Part shown: piece by piece, positions 50,401-60,738 of the stretch
Layout of the letters: each line of letters opens with the position of its first letter
Numbering within the stretch: the first letter of the stretch is position 1
From: Populus alba
Lineage: Eukaryota > Streptophyta > Magnoliopsida > Malpighiales > Salicaceae
DNA length: 64,000 nt
Direction of reading: 5' to 3'
Assembly: GCF_005239225.2 (NCBI RefSeq)
Contig: NC_133301.1
Location: forward strand, 14,632,318 to 14,696,317
Notes under the pieces: generated by a model
The model's database searches: none
Told to the model about the DNA's origin: nothing
The model's input: the letters and a program-made list of their open reading frames with translations, nothing else
Program-made: the position numbers and the translations under genes

Positions 50401-51055
50401 TTAATTAAAAACTTGTATTGGAGTGGCTAAAAATCCTAAAATTTTTGAATCAATCTACCAAGGGTTGGATTTAACAGTCCTCAAATTCCCTTTCCATGCA
50501 CATGAGGCAATAATTATTATTTGTGGACCAACAACAAGTTCACATTAACCTACTTTGTCTGATAAACAATTAAAAAAAAAAATCAAAATCGTAGAGAAAA
50601 AAAAGAAGTAAGCTCATGTGAAATTCATGATCGCGGTGATTATGAAATGTTGAATGTCATTTATACTCTCCGTGGCTAACTCGCTACCATTAATTTGCTG
50701 ACTTAGAGAGACGGCGTAAACTAAGGATTATTTGAGCAATAGTTTAAGGCTCTCAATTAATATTTTTTTTTAAATAATTGATAAGATATATTTGTTAATT
50801 ATATCTTATGAAATGAAAATTATCTCACTTAATAAAAAACCACAAGTAATAAATGAAGTTTATCCAAGGCTTTATCAAATATACATTAAAAAATATTTTT
50901 TAAATATTTTATTTATAGTTTTGTCCAAAATTCTCATTCATCTTGAGCCAGTTTTGTGCTGATTTGTGACTGTTATCTATAATTGCAATTTGTTTGCTCT
51001 ATGCCAGCCAGGTGCAGCAGGCAGTAAACAAGTTCATTGTGATTTCATGTCAATG
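50401..51055. other. Intergenic, no gene seen
   Basis: Ordinary A/T-rich spacer between two copies of the dispersed element. Confidence 0.5.
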
Positions 51056-51270
51056 TAAAACACTGTTTGGCACTTCCGTTCTAAACGTGTTTTGCCTAAA
51101 TTTAATTTTTTTTTTTTTTGCTAAAATTGAGTTTGGTTTGTACTTTTTGGATCGTTTTATGTGCTGATGTCAAAAATAATTTTTTTAAAATAAAAAAAAT
51201 CATTGGCATGTATTTCAGCACAAAAAGTTATTTGAAAAGCAACCGCTACCACACTGCCAAACACACTTAT
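51056..51270 (-). mobile_element. MITE-like A/T-rich element, reference copy
   Basis: Best-defined copy of the family scattered through the window. The left end GTTTGGCA (51064-51071) and right end TGCCAAAC are inverted repeats. Outside them the 5-mer ACACT stands at both edges and may be a target duplication. Reading inward from the right on the minus strand gives TGTGGTAGCGGTTGCTTTTC, then the A/T blocks and the conserved ATGTGCTGATGTC/CAGCACATAAAAC segment. There is no coding capacity. Size (about 210 bp), terminal inverted repeats and high copy number are those of a MITE. Confidence 0.7.
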
Positions 51271-51544
51271 ATTTGTGTAAATTAAAAGGAATTAAATAAA
51301 TACCTTGCTGTTTTTTTCCCATGGCCATAATTTTCATGGAACTTGAGCAATAATATTATTCACAATTTTACACATAGAAGTTATGCTGCTGGGGGGATTC
51401 CAAAGACAGGCTGTGTACCAAAGGGCATTTACAAGTTCAGATTTTGGTGTAGGATGTCTCTTGGGAACCCTGAAAGGCCAGGGCAAAACTGTTGCCAACT
51501 AGAACCATTTTATAGTTTTCAATAATTGTTATACCTTTCCATTC

Positions 51545-51590
<46 letters not shown>

Positions 51591-51591
51591 T
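51545..51591. repeat. (TAA)n microsatellite
   Basis: About fifteen TAA units, the longest trinucleotide SSR here. Confidence 0.95.
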
Positions 51592-52794
51592 TAAACAATA
51601 ACATTTATGAATTTTATAAATAATCCATTCCTATGAGAACATATAATTTTTTAGATTTTATTGACTCAAATTTTATTTATTTCCACTAATTGGTTTTGTC
51701 AAATAAATAGATGAAATTGATTTCAAATAATGTGAAAGTACTAGAAAAATATTGTTTAAAACCTAGTTATAAAACTCATATTAACTTTATGTGTTGACTT
51801 AGGATTTAAACTAACCAGAGTTAAAAAAAAAAAAAAAAAAAAGAAGAGACCCGATCTAAATAAAACTTAGCTCTTACCATGTTGGTTTTTTTTTTAAAAA
51901 TTTTTTTTTTATTAAAATAAATATTATGTGATCAACTTGAATTGATCCTCTAGACCATGCATGACCCGAACCTAAAGATTTTTATATAAACGGATTTTTT
52001 ACCTATGAAAATCCAGGCAAATACCTTTCTTAAAACTCTCAACACCTACTTAGACATGCACATTGATGAAATATGATATTATGGACTACAAAATGTTGTC
52101 AGCATACAGATATTTTGTTGAAGACAACGAATTTTTTTTGTTATTTTTAATGGATAAGCATAAAAAATCTACATTATCTTAACCTTGCAAGTAGAAATTT
52201 TTATGATATATCCTTAATCTATTGTGTTCTTTGACTCTTGATTAGATTGATGATTTTAATTAATTATGGACGAGGAGTCATATCCATTCATAGCCTTGCA
52301 CTTCTGGATGAACACTGACCTGACTAATTGATTTCCATATTGTTAATTCAATGCTTAAACTCTTAAACATAGTTAAAATTTGGGTGTTCGTCTAAATTAA
52401 GAAACGACTCGCGCGATTCAATGGCTGATTATTTCGACAACATTAATTTCCAACCCAATCGGCTGGTCTTGCTGTTTAAGATTATCGCCATAATTTTATA
52501 AATTTGAAAAGTAAACATTCAATTTTTCAGATTTTATGTCCTAGAGAAAAATTCAAATTTTTATTGCTTTCCCAAAGTTTGATTTTTTTTTTTCAAAATT
52601 TGAAGTATTTTTTAAAATTTATTCTGTCTTGTTTGATGGCCAAATTTAGCACCCGCCCCCAAAAGAATTTCTTTTCTACCTAATGAAAGATTAAATATAA
52701 ATAACTTGCATAGAAAAAACAGAGCAGACAACAACATTTCAATGAGATACAACAACATCCAAATAAGAAAAGTATTAAAGAAATCATCTAATAA
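51592..52794. other. Intergenic, no gene seen
   Basis: A/T-rich, no coding signature. Confidence 0.5.
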
Positions 52795-52976
52795 ATGGTT
52801 TAGTGGTAAAAACTTAGAATTAAAAGATTTGATCTCTTTATGATCTTAAGTTCAAGTTATATGGTTACTAATATGATGGCCACTAAAAGCTTATATGGTC
52901 GTTAATTTTATGGCATGTGGAATTAATTGAGATACGCGTAAATTAATTCAGACACCTACATTAATAAAAAAAAAAA
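52795..52976 (+). mobile_element. Decayed SINE, same family as 7.8 kb
   Basis: Follows the minus-strand order of the SINE at 7790-7975: GGTTTAGTGGTAAAAACTTA (box A region), TTAAGTTCAAGTTATATGGT (box B region), AATATGATGGCCACTAAAAG, TTATATGGTCGTTAATTTTA, GAGATACGCGTAAATTAATT, CAGACACCTACATTAATAAA, then an A-rich tail. Many C-to-T and G-to-A changes indicate an old, probably once-methylated copy. No target duplication is recognisable. Confidence 0.75.
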
Positions 52977-53070
52977 TTAAAAGGGATGTTGATTCTAACA
53001 CATTTAGTGTTATTAAAAATATTTCAAATGATAGGTTAATTAAGTAACTTATTAACTAATCTAGGTTGAG

Positions 53071-53145
53071 TTGATTGGATTTCAAATTAAATTGAGATGT
53101 AATGTGACTTGATTAACTTAATTAGTTAATTTAAAATCCAATCAA
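53071..53145. repeat. Inverted repeat, 20-bp arms, 35-nt loop
   Basis: Arm TTGATTGGATTTCAAATTAA (53071-53090) pairs with TTAATTTAAAATCCAATCAA (53126-53145) with one mismatch. Outside the arms weak complementarity continues (GGTTGAGT against CAAACTCG). It may be the ends of a tiny MITE or a small-RNA hairpin. Confidence 0.75.
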
Positions 53146-54982
53146 TCATGTCAAACTCGATTTAACTTTAAAAATAATATCATTTTAACATTAAAACATA
53201 TTAAAATAATTTTTTTTTAAATTATTAAACATCAACTCAAATTAACTTATCAACTTATCAACTCATTACTTTGTCATCCTTGGCCATATTTAGTTGAGAG
53301 GGACACCTATCCCCCACCATGAAACTACAAGATTGATTTCTTTTTCTCTTGGTAGGACAAAAGTTACAAAACAACTTCACTGATTCAAGCACAAATGAAA
53401 AGATTGTGACTTGTGATCCGTGGTGAATATTAACCCTAAGAATTTGAAAATTATAATTATAATTTTCACAAATTTAGTTTTATCTGAGACTTGTTCGCGT
53501 GGGGTGGTGCAAACCTGAGGAAATAATGGAAAGGATAGCAATATTAAAGATTAAAATAAGATTAATCATAACGTCTTTTCCTGCTTTCGCATTATAATAA
53601 GACACAAGTGCCAACCTTTAACCTCTAATGATGTAATTAAACTTTTGATCAAAAATTGACTTGAACAACATAAAGTATCATGTATTAGTATTATGTTGGA
53701 AAGTATTTTTTATTTTAAAATATATTAATTTTTTTTTTACAACAAAACTACTATAAAATACTAATTTTTTTTTTAAATAAAATATATTTTATAAACATAC
53801 AATAAAAGTAAAAGTGATCAATACTTTCAAATACTGGACCGTAAAGAGAATTGTAGTTTTTATTTCCTTTTAAGTCGAGAGCGTTGGAAAACGCAGTATA
53901 AATCATATTTTTTTTAAATTTTATTTATTTTTATATAAAAAAATATTTTATTTATTTTTAAATTATTTTGATCATAATCTCGAATACATATAGAATTTTT
54001 TTCTTCTTTCAAGCTTGCTTTTCGGACTTTTGCCGTGCCCACATCAAACTTCATTAAACGTAAGCCAAGGATAAAATTGTTCACAAGTTGCTTCTTCTCG
54101 AAGCTCATTTGGTCATTGCTTGCGATAGTTCAGATTTATACATCATATTGAGTTTTATCCGAAAAGAATTATGTGAGCGGGTTAATTTAAAATTGTTAAA
54201 AAATTATCCTTGATTTAAAAATTTAAAATATAAGTTGATATTTAAAAAATAATTTTATATTAATTCTTCTCAAAAACTTGTTCAAATTCATCATTCTTTT
54301 GAGTTGATGTTTTGTAATCTAATTAGGAAATACTGCATAAACAACCCTATAATCTCAAATTAATTAGCAAGTATAAAAATATAAAAGAATAAATACAATT
54401 AATTATCAACAACTTAGATCTATTTTACGGATGAGATAATCATAAAAATTCATTATAAGAAAACAAAAAATTATAATATATCATACAAAATTACTTTCTT
54501 GTTTGAGATCTTAAATAACAAAAAAAACTCAGTTTTTATTTTTTCTCTTCTCTCTAACAACGGGAATATAGAGAATAGAGACTTACACAAATAAACTTTA
54601 ATCTTAAAATAAAACATGTTTAGTCTTTAATACATGAACAAAGTATATTAATATTTATTTATTTTATTTCAACTCATAATTTAAAACAATCCCGACATAA
54701 AATGAATGTGACATGATTAAAATTTTTGATTGCTTGATAAAAAAAAATTAACATCTTGTTAAAAACAATCTTAGCTCAAAAATCCAAACTAAATGTGTGA
54801 CTAAGTTAATATGAAAGCATGATAAATCTTTTTATCATGCTTAAAACATGATAAATTTTTGAGTCAATTGTCGGGATGAAATTAGGTGAATTAGTGCTTG
54901 TACACGGACTTGATTTTCGTGATTGAGAAAATAACTAGAGAGAGAAGGAAAAAAAAATTTTCCACTCAATTAAAAATATAAT
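53146..54982. other. Intergenic, no gene seen
   Basis: A/T-rich with scattered relics of the dispersed element; the 64-codon minus frame at 53914-54108 has no family match. Confidence 0.5.
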
Positions 54983-55160
54983 TATAATTACTTTTTAAAA
55001 TATTTTTTTATTTAAAATTACATAAAAATAATATATATTTTTATTTTTTAAAATTTATTTTTCATATCAATACATTAAAATAATCTAAAAATATATTAAT
55101 TTTTAAAAAATAAAATTTTTTTTTATTTTTTAAAATATTTTTAAAAATAAATATTACCGA
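54983..55160 (+). repeat. A/T-rich dispersed element, forward copy
   Basis: ATTATAATTACTTTTTAAAA start, TTTTTCATATCAATACATTA centre; the right end fades into A/T sequence. Confidence 0.55.
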
Positions 55161-56300
55161 TAATTGATCACCACTTTCTTAATTTTTTCAACGAAGAAGA
55201 ATACTGATGCACTAAACTCCAATCAGTTTTTCTTTTGCTATAAGTAATAACAGTAATAAAATTGACGAGAAGGTGTCCTTCATTTATCATAATCATTCGT
55301 ACAATCGGCGGCCATCAAATTCATATCCCAATCAAGTCCCAGGATCAATGTTTCTTGCTTATGCAAAAATATTTTTATACACTTCGAAGGGATCAATAAG
55401 TATTCTTGCATTTTCTCTAATATTTACTAGAAAACCTCACTTTTAATAAAAAAAATTTAATTTAAAGTTAAAAAAACTTACACTGAGATAATTTAATCAA
55501 GTATATATTAATCAAAAAATATTTTAGAAAATAATGAATATAATATAATTAATATAAGGTTATATTTTTAAATTTAAAAAATTATAGTAAGGACTTGATT
55601 GAGTTAATTTTTAAAATTATTTTGAATTAATATATGGATGTTATTTAAGGGACAAATTGATATTTTATCAATTTATAGGATTTTTCAGATTTTACTATAA
55701 ATAATCAGCCATGTTTTTTTTTTTTTTATATAATTGTTTATTAGATAGAGAAAAAAACTACATGTAAATCATATGATAAATAAACTAACACTTTAGGTAT
55801 AACAATCTCACTCCTTTCTAAATAGAAATTTAGTATATTTTTTATTTATTTATGTGGGTTATTATTGAAGCCCAAATAATTGAAACGGTTTATAATTTGT
55901 AATAATCATCTTTTTAAAAAATTATTCTAAGCAGAAAAATATCAGATCTTTAAATAATAAATTCATAAACAACACTAAATCTGTCTTATAAAATTCTAAA
56001 AATTTCAAAATAATTTTATTTTATTATTTATACTGTGCTTCTAATTTTCAAAGATCCAATATAATAAACACACAACACTTATTCAGGATTGAAAAATCTA
56101 ATTCAAGAGCTATCCCAACTGGAGATACCTGAGTCTAAATCAAAGTCAATCTAAGATTTTATATTTAAAAAACCTAAAACAGTTTTTTTTTTTTTTTTTT
56201 TTAATTCATGAATCCAGACCAGGCCGGTGAGGCACGCGCCGCGCCAGGTCTTGTAACTATGCAGCAGAGGCACCATAATAATTTCTTTTGATTTGGAAGA
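55161..56300. other. Intergenic, no gene seen
   Basis: A/T-rich. A T run at about 56181-56202 and a G/C-richer patch at 56215-56265 (CCGGTGAGGCACGCGCCGCG) stand out but are unassigned. Confidence 0.45.
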
Positions 56301-56310
56301 CTAAAACTAA

Positions 56311-56480
56311 GGCCCATATGACATGATGTCCAAGGCCCATTAATATAGTAGGCTTGGTATGATCTCACCTACAATCCACCCCTTACAACCTCAAAAAGAA
56401 AAAAGCCCACCCACCCATGTTCCAGAAAGTACCATAAAGAAAGCCTTCTCTCCACTTTACTTTCATCACACCTTATATCC
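56311..56480 (+). promoter_or_regulatory. sHSP promoter: HSE, site II, TATA
   Basis: A minimal heat shock element TTCCAGAA (nTTCnnGAAn) at 56420-56427; two GGCCCAT motifs at 56311-56317 and 56334-56340; TTATATC at 56473-56479 as a possible TATA box, 65-70 bp from the ATG. Only one two-pentamer HSE is clear, weaker than classic heat-inducible sHSP promoters, so inducibility is an inference. Confidence 0.5.
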
Positions 56481-56541
56481 ATCAATCAACAACCTCACCT
56501 CTCCAGCTCGGTCCTGCTCACGATTCAGACACTGAAAAACC

Positions 56542-56994
56542 ATGTCCATAGTCCCAATTGGTAACCAAGGCGGTGAAATCACAAATCCCGCCTCCTTAGA
56601 CACATGGGATCCTGAAGAGTTCTTCACTTCACTGGATCTTTGGGACCCGTTTCAAAACTTTCCGTTCCCTTCATTGTTTTCCACTCACTTTCCTGCCTTT
56701 CCAAGGCAAACCCAAGTGAACTGGAAGGAAACATCAAGGGCGCATGTGTTTAGAGCTGTGTTTCCTGGGTTTGGCAGAGAAGATGTGCTTGTTTATATTG
56801 ACGATGATGATATGCTTCAAATAAGTACAGAGGATGGTAAGTTCATGAGCAAGTTCAAGTTGCCTGATAATGCTAGAAGGGATCAGATTAAGGCTGATAT
56901 GGTGAATGGAGTGCTTGCTGTTACTATTCCTAAGCAAGAAGTTGCCAGTTATAGGCCCGATGTTAGGGTTGTTGAGATTGAAGGTTCTGACTGA
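56542..56994 (+). CDS. Small heat shock protein, class I-like, short ACD
   Basis: An ATP-independent chaperone of the alpha-crystallin/Hsp20 family, presumably cytosolic (no transit or signal peptide). Single exon, 150 residues. The N-terminal arm (1-55) is rich in Phe, Trp and Pro (DLWDPFQNFPFPSLF), as in class I sHSPs. The alpha-crystallin domain starts at NWKETSRAHVFRAVFPGFGR (about 57-76), and consensus II, KADMVNGVLAVTIPK (about 117-131), is intact. The C-terminal tail has V-E-I (VRVVEIEG) in place of the usual I-x-I. Odd: after MLQIST the sequence goes straight to EDGKFMSKFKLPDNA; the 18-20 residue segment with the ERxxE...WHRVERS loop, which forms strand beta6 and the dimer exchange in plant sHSPs, is missing. 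Arabidopsis HSP18.5 is a remembered relative with a similar gap. The ATG is the first after the leader. Confidence 0.9.
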   Translation: MSIVPIGNQGGEITNPASLDTWDPEEFFTSLDLWDPFQNFPFPSLFSTHFPAFPRQTQVNWKETSRAHVFRAVFPGFGREDVLVYIDDDDMLQISTEDGKFMSKFKLPDNARRDQIKADMVNGVLAVTIPKQEVASYRPDVRVVEIEGSD

Positions 56995-58266
56995 AAATCA
57001 TGTGTTGATTAAGGACTATAATGTAATTTACGTGATTAGGCTGTAATTAGAGTTTGTAGCAGTGTGGTGTGGCATGTCACATGGTGTGCTCTGTATTGTA
57101 TTTTATGAGCCTTTGTGTTTGCTATGTAATGGCTTTTGTTTGTCAGTTCACAGTTTTTTGCTGCTGTTGCTAATTTATCAATCCTGTGATGTAAAACTGA
57201 GCTTGATAAGTGTGTCAGGAAAGATGATCGAGAATGTATTGTAATCTAAAATGTTTTTTTAATTAAAAAATATATGTTTTTTATTTTTTATTTTAGCATA
57301 TTAATACTAATGAATTATTGAAATTATTTTTGAAAAATCTTTTAAAAAAAGTTGAATAGTAGATTCCAATTCAAGCGAACATTGTTTAGAATTGACTTGA
57401 ATTCAACGAATGTGTTTGACATTACATGTAATGTGTATTTTACTGGAGAATTTATTAAAACGTTTTAAATTTATTTTCTATATTAGTTTATTAAAATTAT
57501 AAAAAATATTAATTTAATATATTTTTTTAAAAATACATAAAAGTGAAAATAATTTTACTCCCCAACACAGTAGGTCACCACCAAATTAAACATCCGAGTT
57601 GAGTTTTGTTTTATAACAATGAGTGTTACGACGATCACATCTAATATTTCCCTAACATACTAAATAGATCCCTAAATCTTTTTTTAAAAACCCATTAGAG
57701 ACATAAATATTTTACCGAATTTATTTTATAGAAGTTTATTTAGTATTGTAATAATGATTATTTTTTAAAGTATTTTTTTAGAAATATAATAAAATAATAT
57801 TTTATTATTATTTTTTTAAATTTATTTTTAATTTTAACATATCAAAATAGTCTAAAAATATAAAAAAAAATTAAAAAAAAATAATTTTTTTTTTAAAAAT
57901 TACAGCCAAGTGAAAATTTGGTATGTTGAAAATTTAAAATAAAAAATTAAGTCTTCATAGGCCTTATACGTACATAAAGACCCCATTTATTTCAGCTGTG
58001 CCAAAGTATTTTTTTTAAATCGCAATTGCGACTGCAAGCGGGCTCAAAGAAAGATGGCAGTTTAGAAATTCCAAGTATGTTGTAAATATGGCTCCATTTT
58101 AGGCAGGCTTTCAGAGCCCTCTAAGCCTACGAAGTGACAGTTTAACAGAGCAGTATGGACTCAAGCACAGTCCAAAAATTCAAAATTAACGGGTCTCTAC
58201 AGGAACTTTCTACTTCTATCTCCCAACTAGACTCCCTTGTTTACCACTACCAAATACCACCAAGCA
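56995..58266. other. sHSP 3' region and B3-gene upstream region
   Basis: The first 250 bp are likely sHSP 3'UTR. An A/T-rich dispersed element occupies 57735-57905. 58090-58266 should hold the B3-gene leader. No other gene is seen. Confidence 0.5.
57735..57905 (+). repeat. A/T-rich dispersed element, forward copy
   Basis: GTAATAATGATTATTTTTTA start, TTTAACATATCAAAATAGTC centre and ATTACAGCCAAGTG right end. Confidence 0.55.
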
Positions 58267-60738
58267 ATGGCTATACTTGAAGCAAGTACACAGCAGGTTC
58301 CCCTCTCTTTCTCTCTTCCTCTTTACGCGTGTCTACTGCCTGCCCCCTTTGCTTGTTGGTTATTTTTGCTTGTTTTGTGTGTTCATTGTAGGCAAAGCGA
58401 GGAAGGTCATCAAAGGTGAAAGGAAGTGAAATGGTTTTGGCTTCAACACAAACAAATAATAAGAAACAAGTGAGAATCTTTACTCCGTGGTCTGTTTTCT
58501 TTTCTTCTTTTTTTTTTAGAAAACGGGTTTTAGAAATATTTTGATTTTGATTCTATATTTGATCAGCTTTTTTTGTTCTGAAATGAAAAATAAAAGAGAC
58601 TATTCTGACGCGGTGTCAAATATCCATAGCTTGTTTAAATGTTAAGAATGATAAAGATTGATGGATTGACGGGTACCGTGAATTCTTGAACAGGCACTGC
58701 ATAATGTTTCTGTGAAGTCTGAAAGGTTAGTGAATAAATGCGATGGATATCTGATATTCTTTTGAGGTGTAAAATCTTGGGTTTTTCATTTCAAATTTGA
58801 TTAAATTTTGACTCCATTTTATCAAATATAGCAACAAAAGGAAGAGAGGCACTGTTGTTAATGATGGGGTTAAATCTAAAGCCATGATAAGAGCCATAGA
58901 GATTCAAGCTAGTCTATCGTCAGAATTCCCTAGCCTGATCAAGTATATGCAGCCCTCACATGTCAGTGGAGGATTTTGGCTGGTAAACCCCAATTTTCCT
59001 TCCCTCTTTTTCATATTTTATGAAATTGGTATTTTAGTGAATTGAATGAGTTTATTTATTGAATGATAGGGTCTTTGTAAGAAATTCTGTGATGAACATT
59101 TGCCAAGTGAGGATACGGTAATTGTTTTGGAAGATGGAAGTGGAAAAAGTTCCCAAACAAAATATCTTGCACACAAGTCAGGCCTTAGTGGTGGATGGAG
59201 AGGGTTCTCCATTGATCACAACTTAGTGGAGGGAGATGTGTTGGTTTTTCATTTAGTCAAGCCGACGAAATTCAAGGTAATTATATGAACTTGTCTTCTT
59301 AAGTGTACTATAGTTGTGGTTGCTTAAGTGCAATTCTTGCTCTGTTGTGGCCATCAAATAAATAGAATGAGTAAAACTTGCTTGAAGAAGTTTTAGAGTT
59401 GTTGATTGTGATATGTTCATGAATGTTACTTTGCATCTAGATCAACATCATTCCGAACAAGTCCATAAAAACCAATTCCATTTTTTTCAGTGGTCCTGGT
59501 AGTGACTAAAGGTCTTGAGCAATTTGTGGCAGAACAGCTCAGAAAGATAAAAGAAGCATGTTGATTTCTTCATGCTCAAGTTGGAAGTACCATTTGTTCA
59601 AATAAGAATCCCCTTCATTACATGATTTCTTCTTCATAAAAATAGATATAGGATATATGAGGCAATTATTTAGAGATACATTTTGTGCAACAACCCTTAT
59701 TTTTCTGATAGAAAAGGATCCCATGATCCTAAACCGAGCTTACGTGTGATTGAAAATTCCAAATTTGAAGTTATCATTATTTTATGTATTGGTATTTTCT
59801 AATTTTATTGATGTTTGCATTGTTATAAGGTCTACGTTGTGAGAGCAAATAGTGCAGAAGAAGAGGATGGTGCTCTTGCCTTTCTGAAATTTGATTCTCG
59901 TATTAAGCAAATGAATCCTTGTAAGTCGTTTCTCTATTCAGAAGATCTATGCTCCCTTGTCAAGCTACAGATGGCCCAAATAATTAAAAATATAATCACT
60001 TCATTATTTACGGTCATTGTTACAGATCATGCAGAGTCAGAAATGGAATATCAGGATTTGGAACACCTCTATCTAACCAATCCTGAAGAGAATAACACGA
60101 TGCCCGGTATTTCTAGCATTAGACTTGTATCAGATCATTCTGAAAATGAAAGTGGGGATTTTGGCTTTGAAATCACAGATGGAATCAGAATGTCAGAAAC
60201 TGTGGTTGATTTTAAGGAAGTGAGAAGTTTTGAGGATTTCGACATCCTAGTAAATGGTTTGGTTATAAACTGTGAGCTCTCCAAACACCTCCAAATGAAG
60301 TATTATGAGCTTTGCTGCAGTCAAAAATGTTTTCTCCATGAAAATTTTATTGAGGGCCTTAACTGCAAACTAATTGCCGGAATAATTTCCGAGACTATCA
60401 ACATTGCAGATGCCATTAGAGCTTCCAAGGTCACTACCTCCTATGATAATCTCACAACGTGGGAGAAGACTCTCAAAGCCTTTCTGGGGTTAGGAATGAA
60501 GGTTGATTTCTTGCTTGCTAGGATGGAACAACTCATCAACTTATCTGCTAAATCAGAGAGGCACAAGAAAGCTAGACTTGAGAAAGATAATGCCGAAGAT
60601 GAGATGAGAATTCTTGAGGCAAAGATTTCGGGAGTTGAAGAAACAATGAATCGACTAGATGTTGTGGTTGAAACATTGGAGGTGAATGCTGAGAATCTTG
60701 AGCCTAGGTTCCAAGAACTGGCTAAAGCCCCATGGTGA
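58267..60738 (+). CDS. B3-domain transcription factor-like protein
   Basis: Probably a nuclear DNA-binding protein of the plant B3 superfamily (Os01g0234100/At5g42700-like by memory). Exons: 58267-58296, 58392-58469, 58694-58725, 58832-58982, 59070-59276, 59830-60738; phases close, 468 residues. Basic stretches [11 protein letters not shown] and NKRKRG near the N-terminus look like NLSs. The B3 domain spans about residues 74-173: [70 protein letters not shown] long tail ends in a coiled coil (about 385-460: [40 protein letters not shown]). The last exon holds an in-frame intron candidate at 59921-60025 (GTAAGT...TTACAG, 105 nt, no stop); spliced, the protein is 433 residues. The short first exon rests on the first ATG and a fitting donor; its assignment is less sure than the rest. 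Confidence 0.88.
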
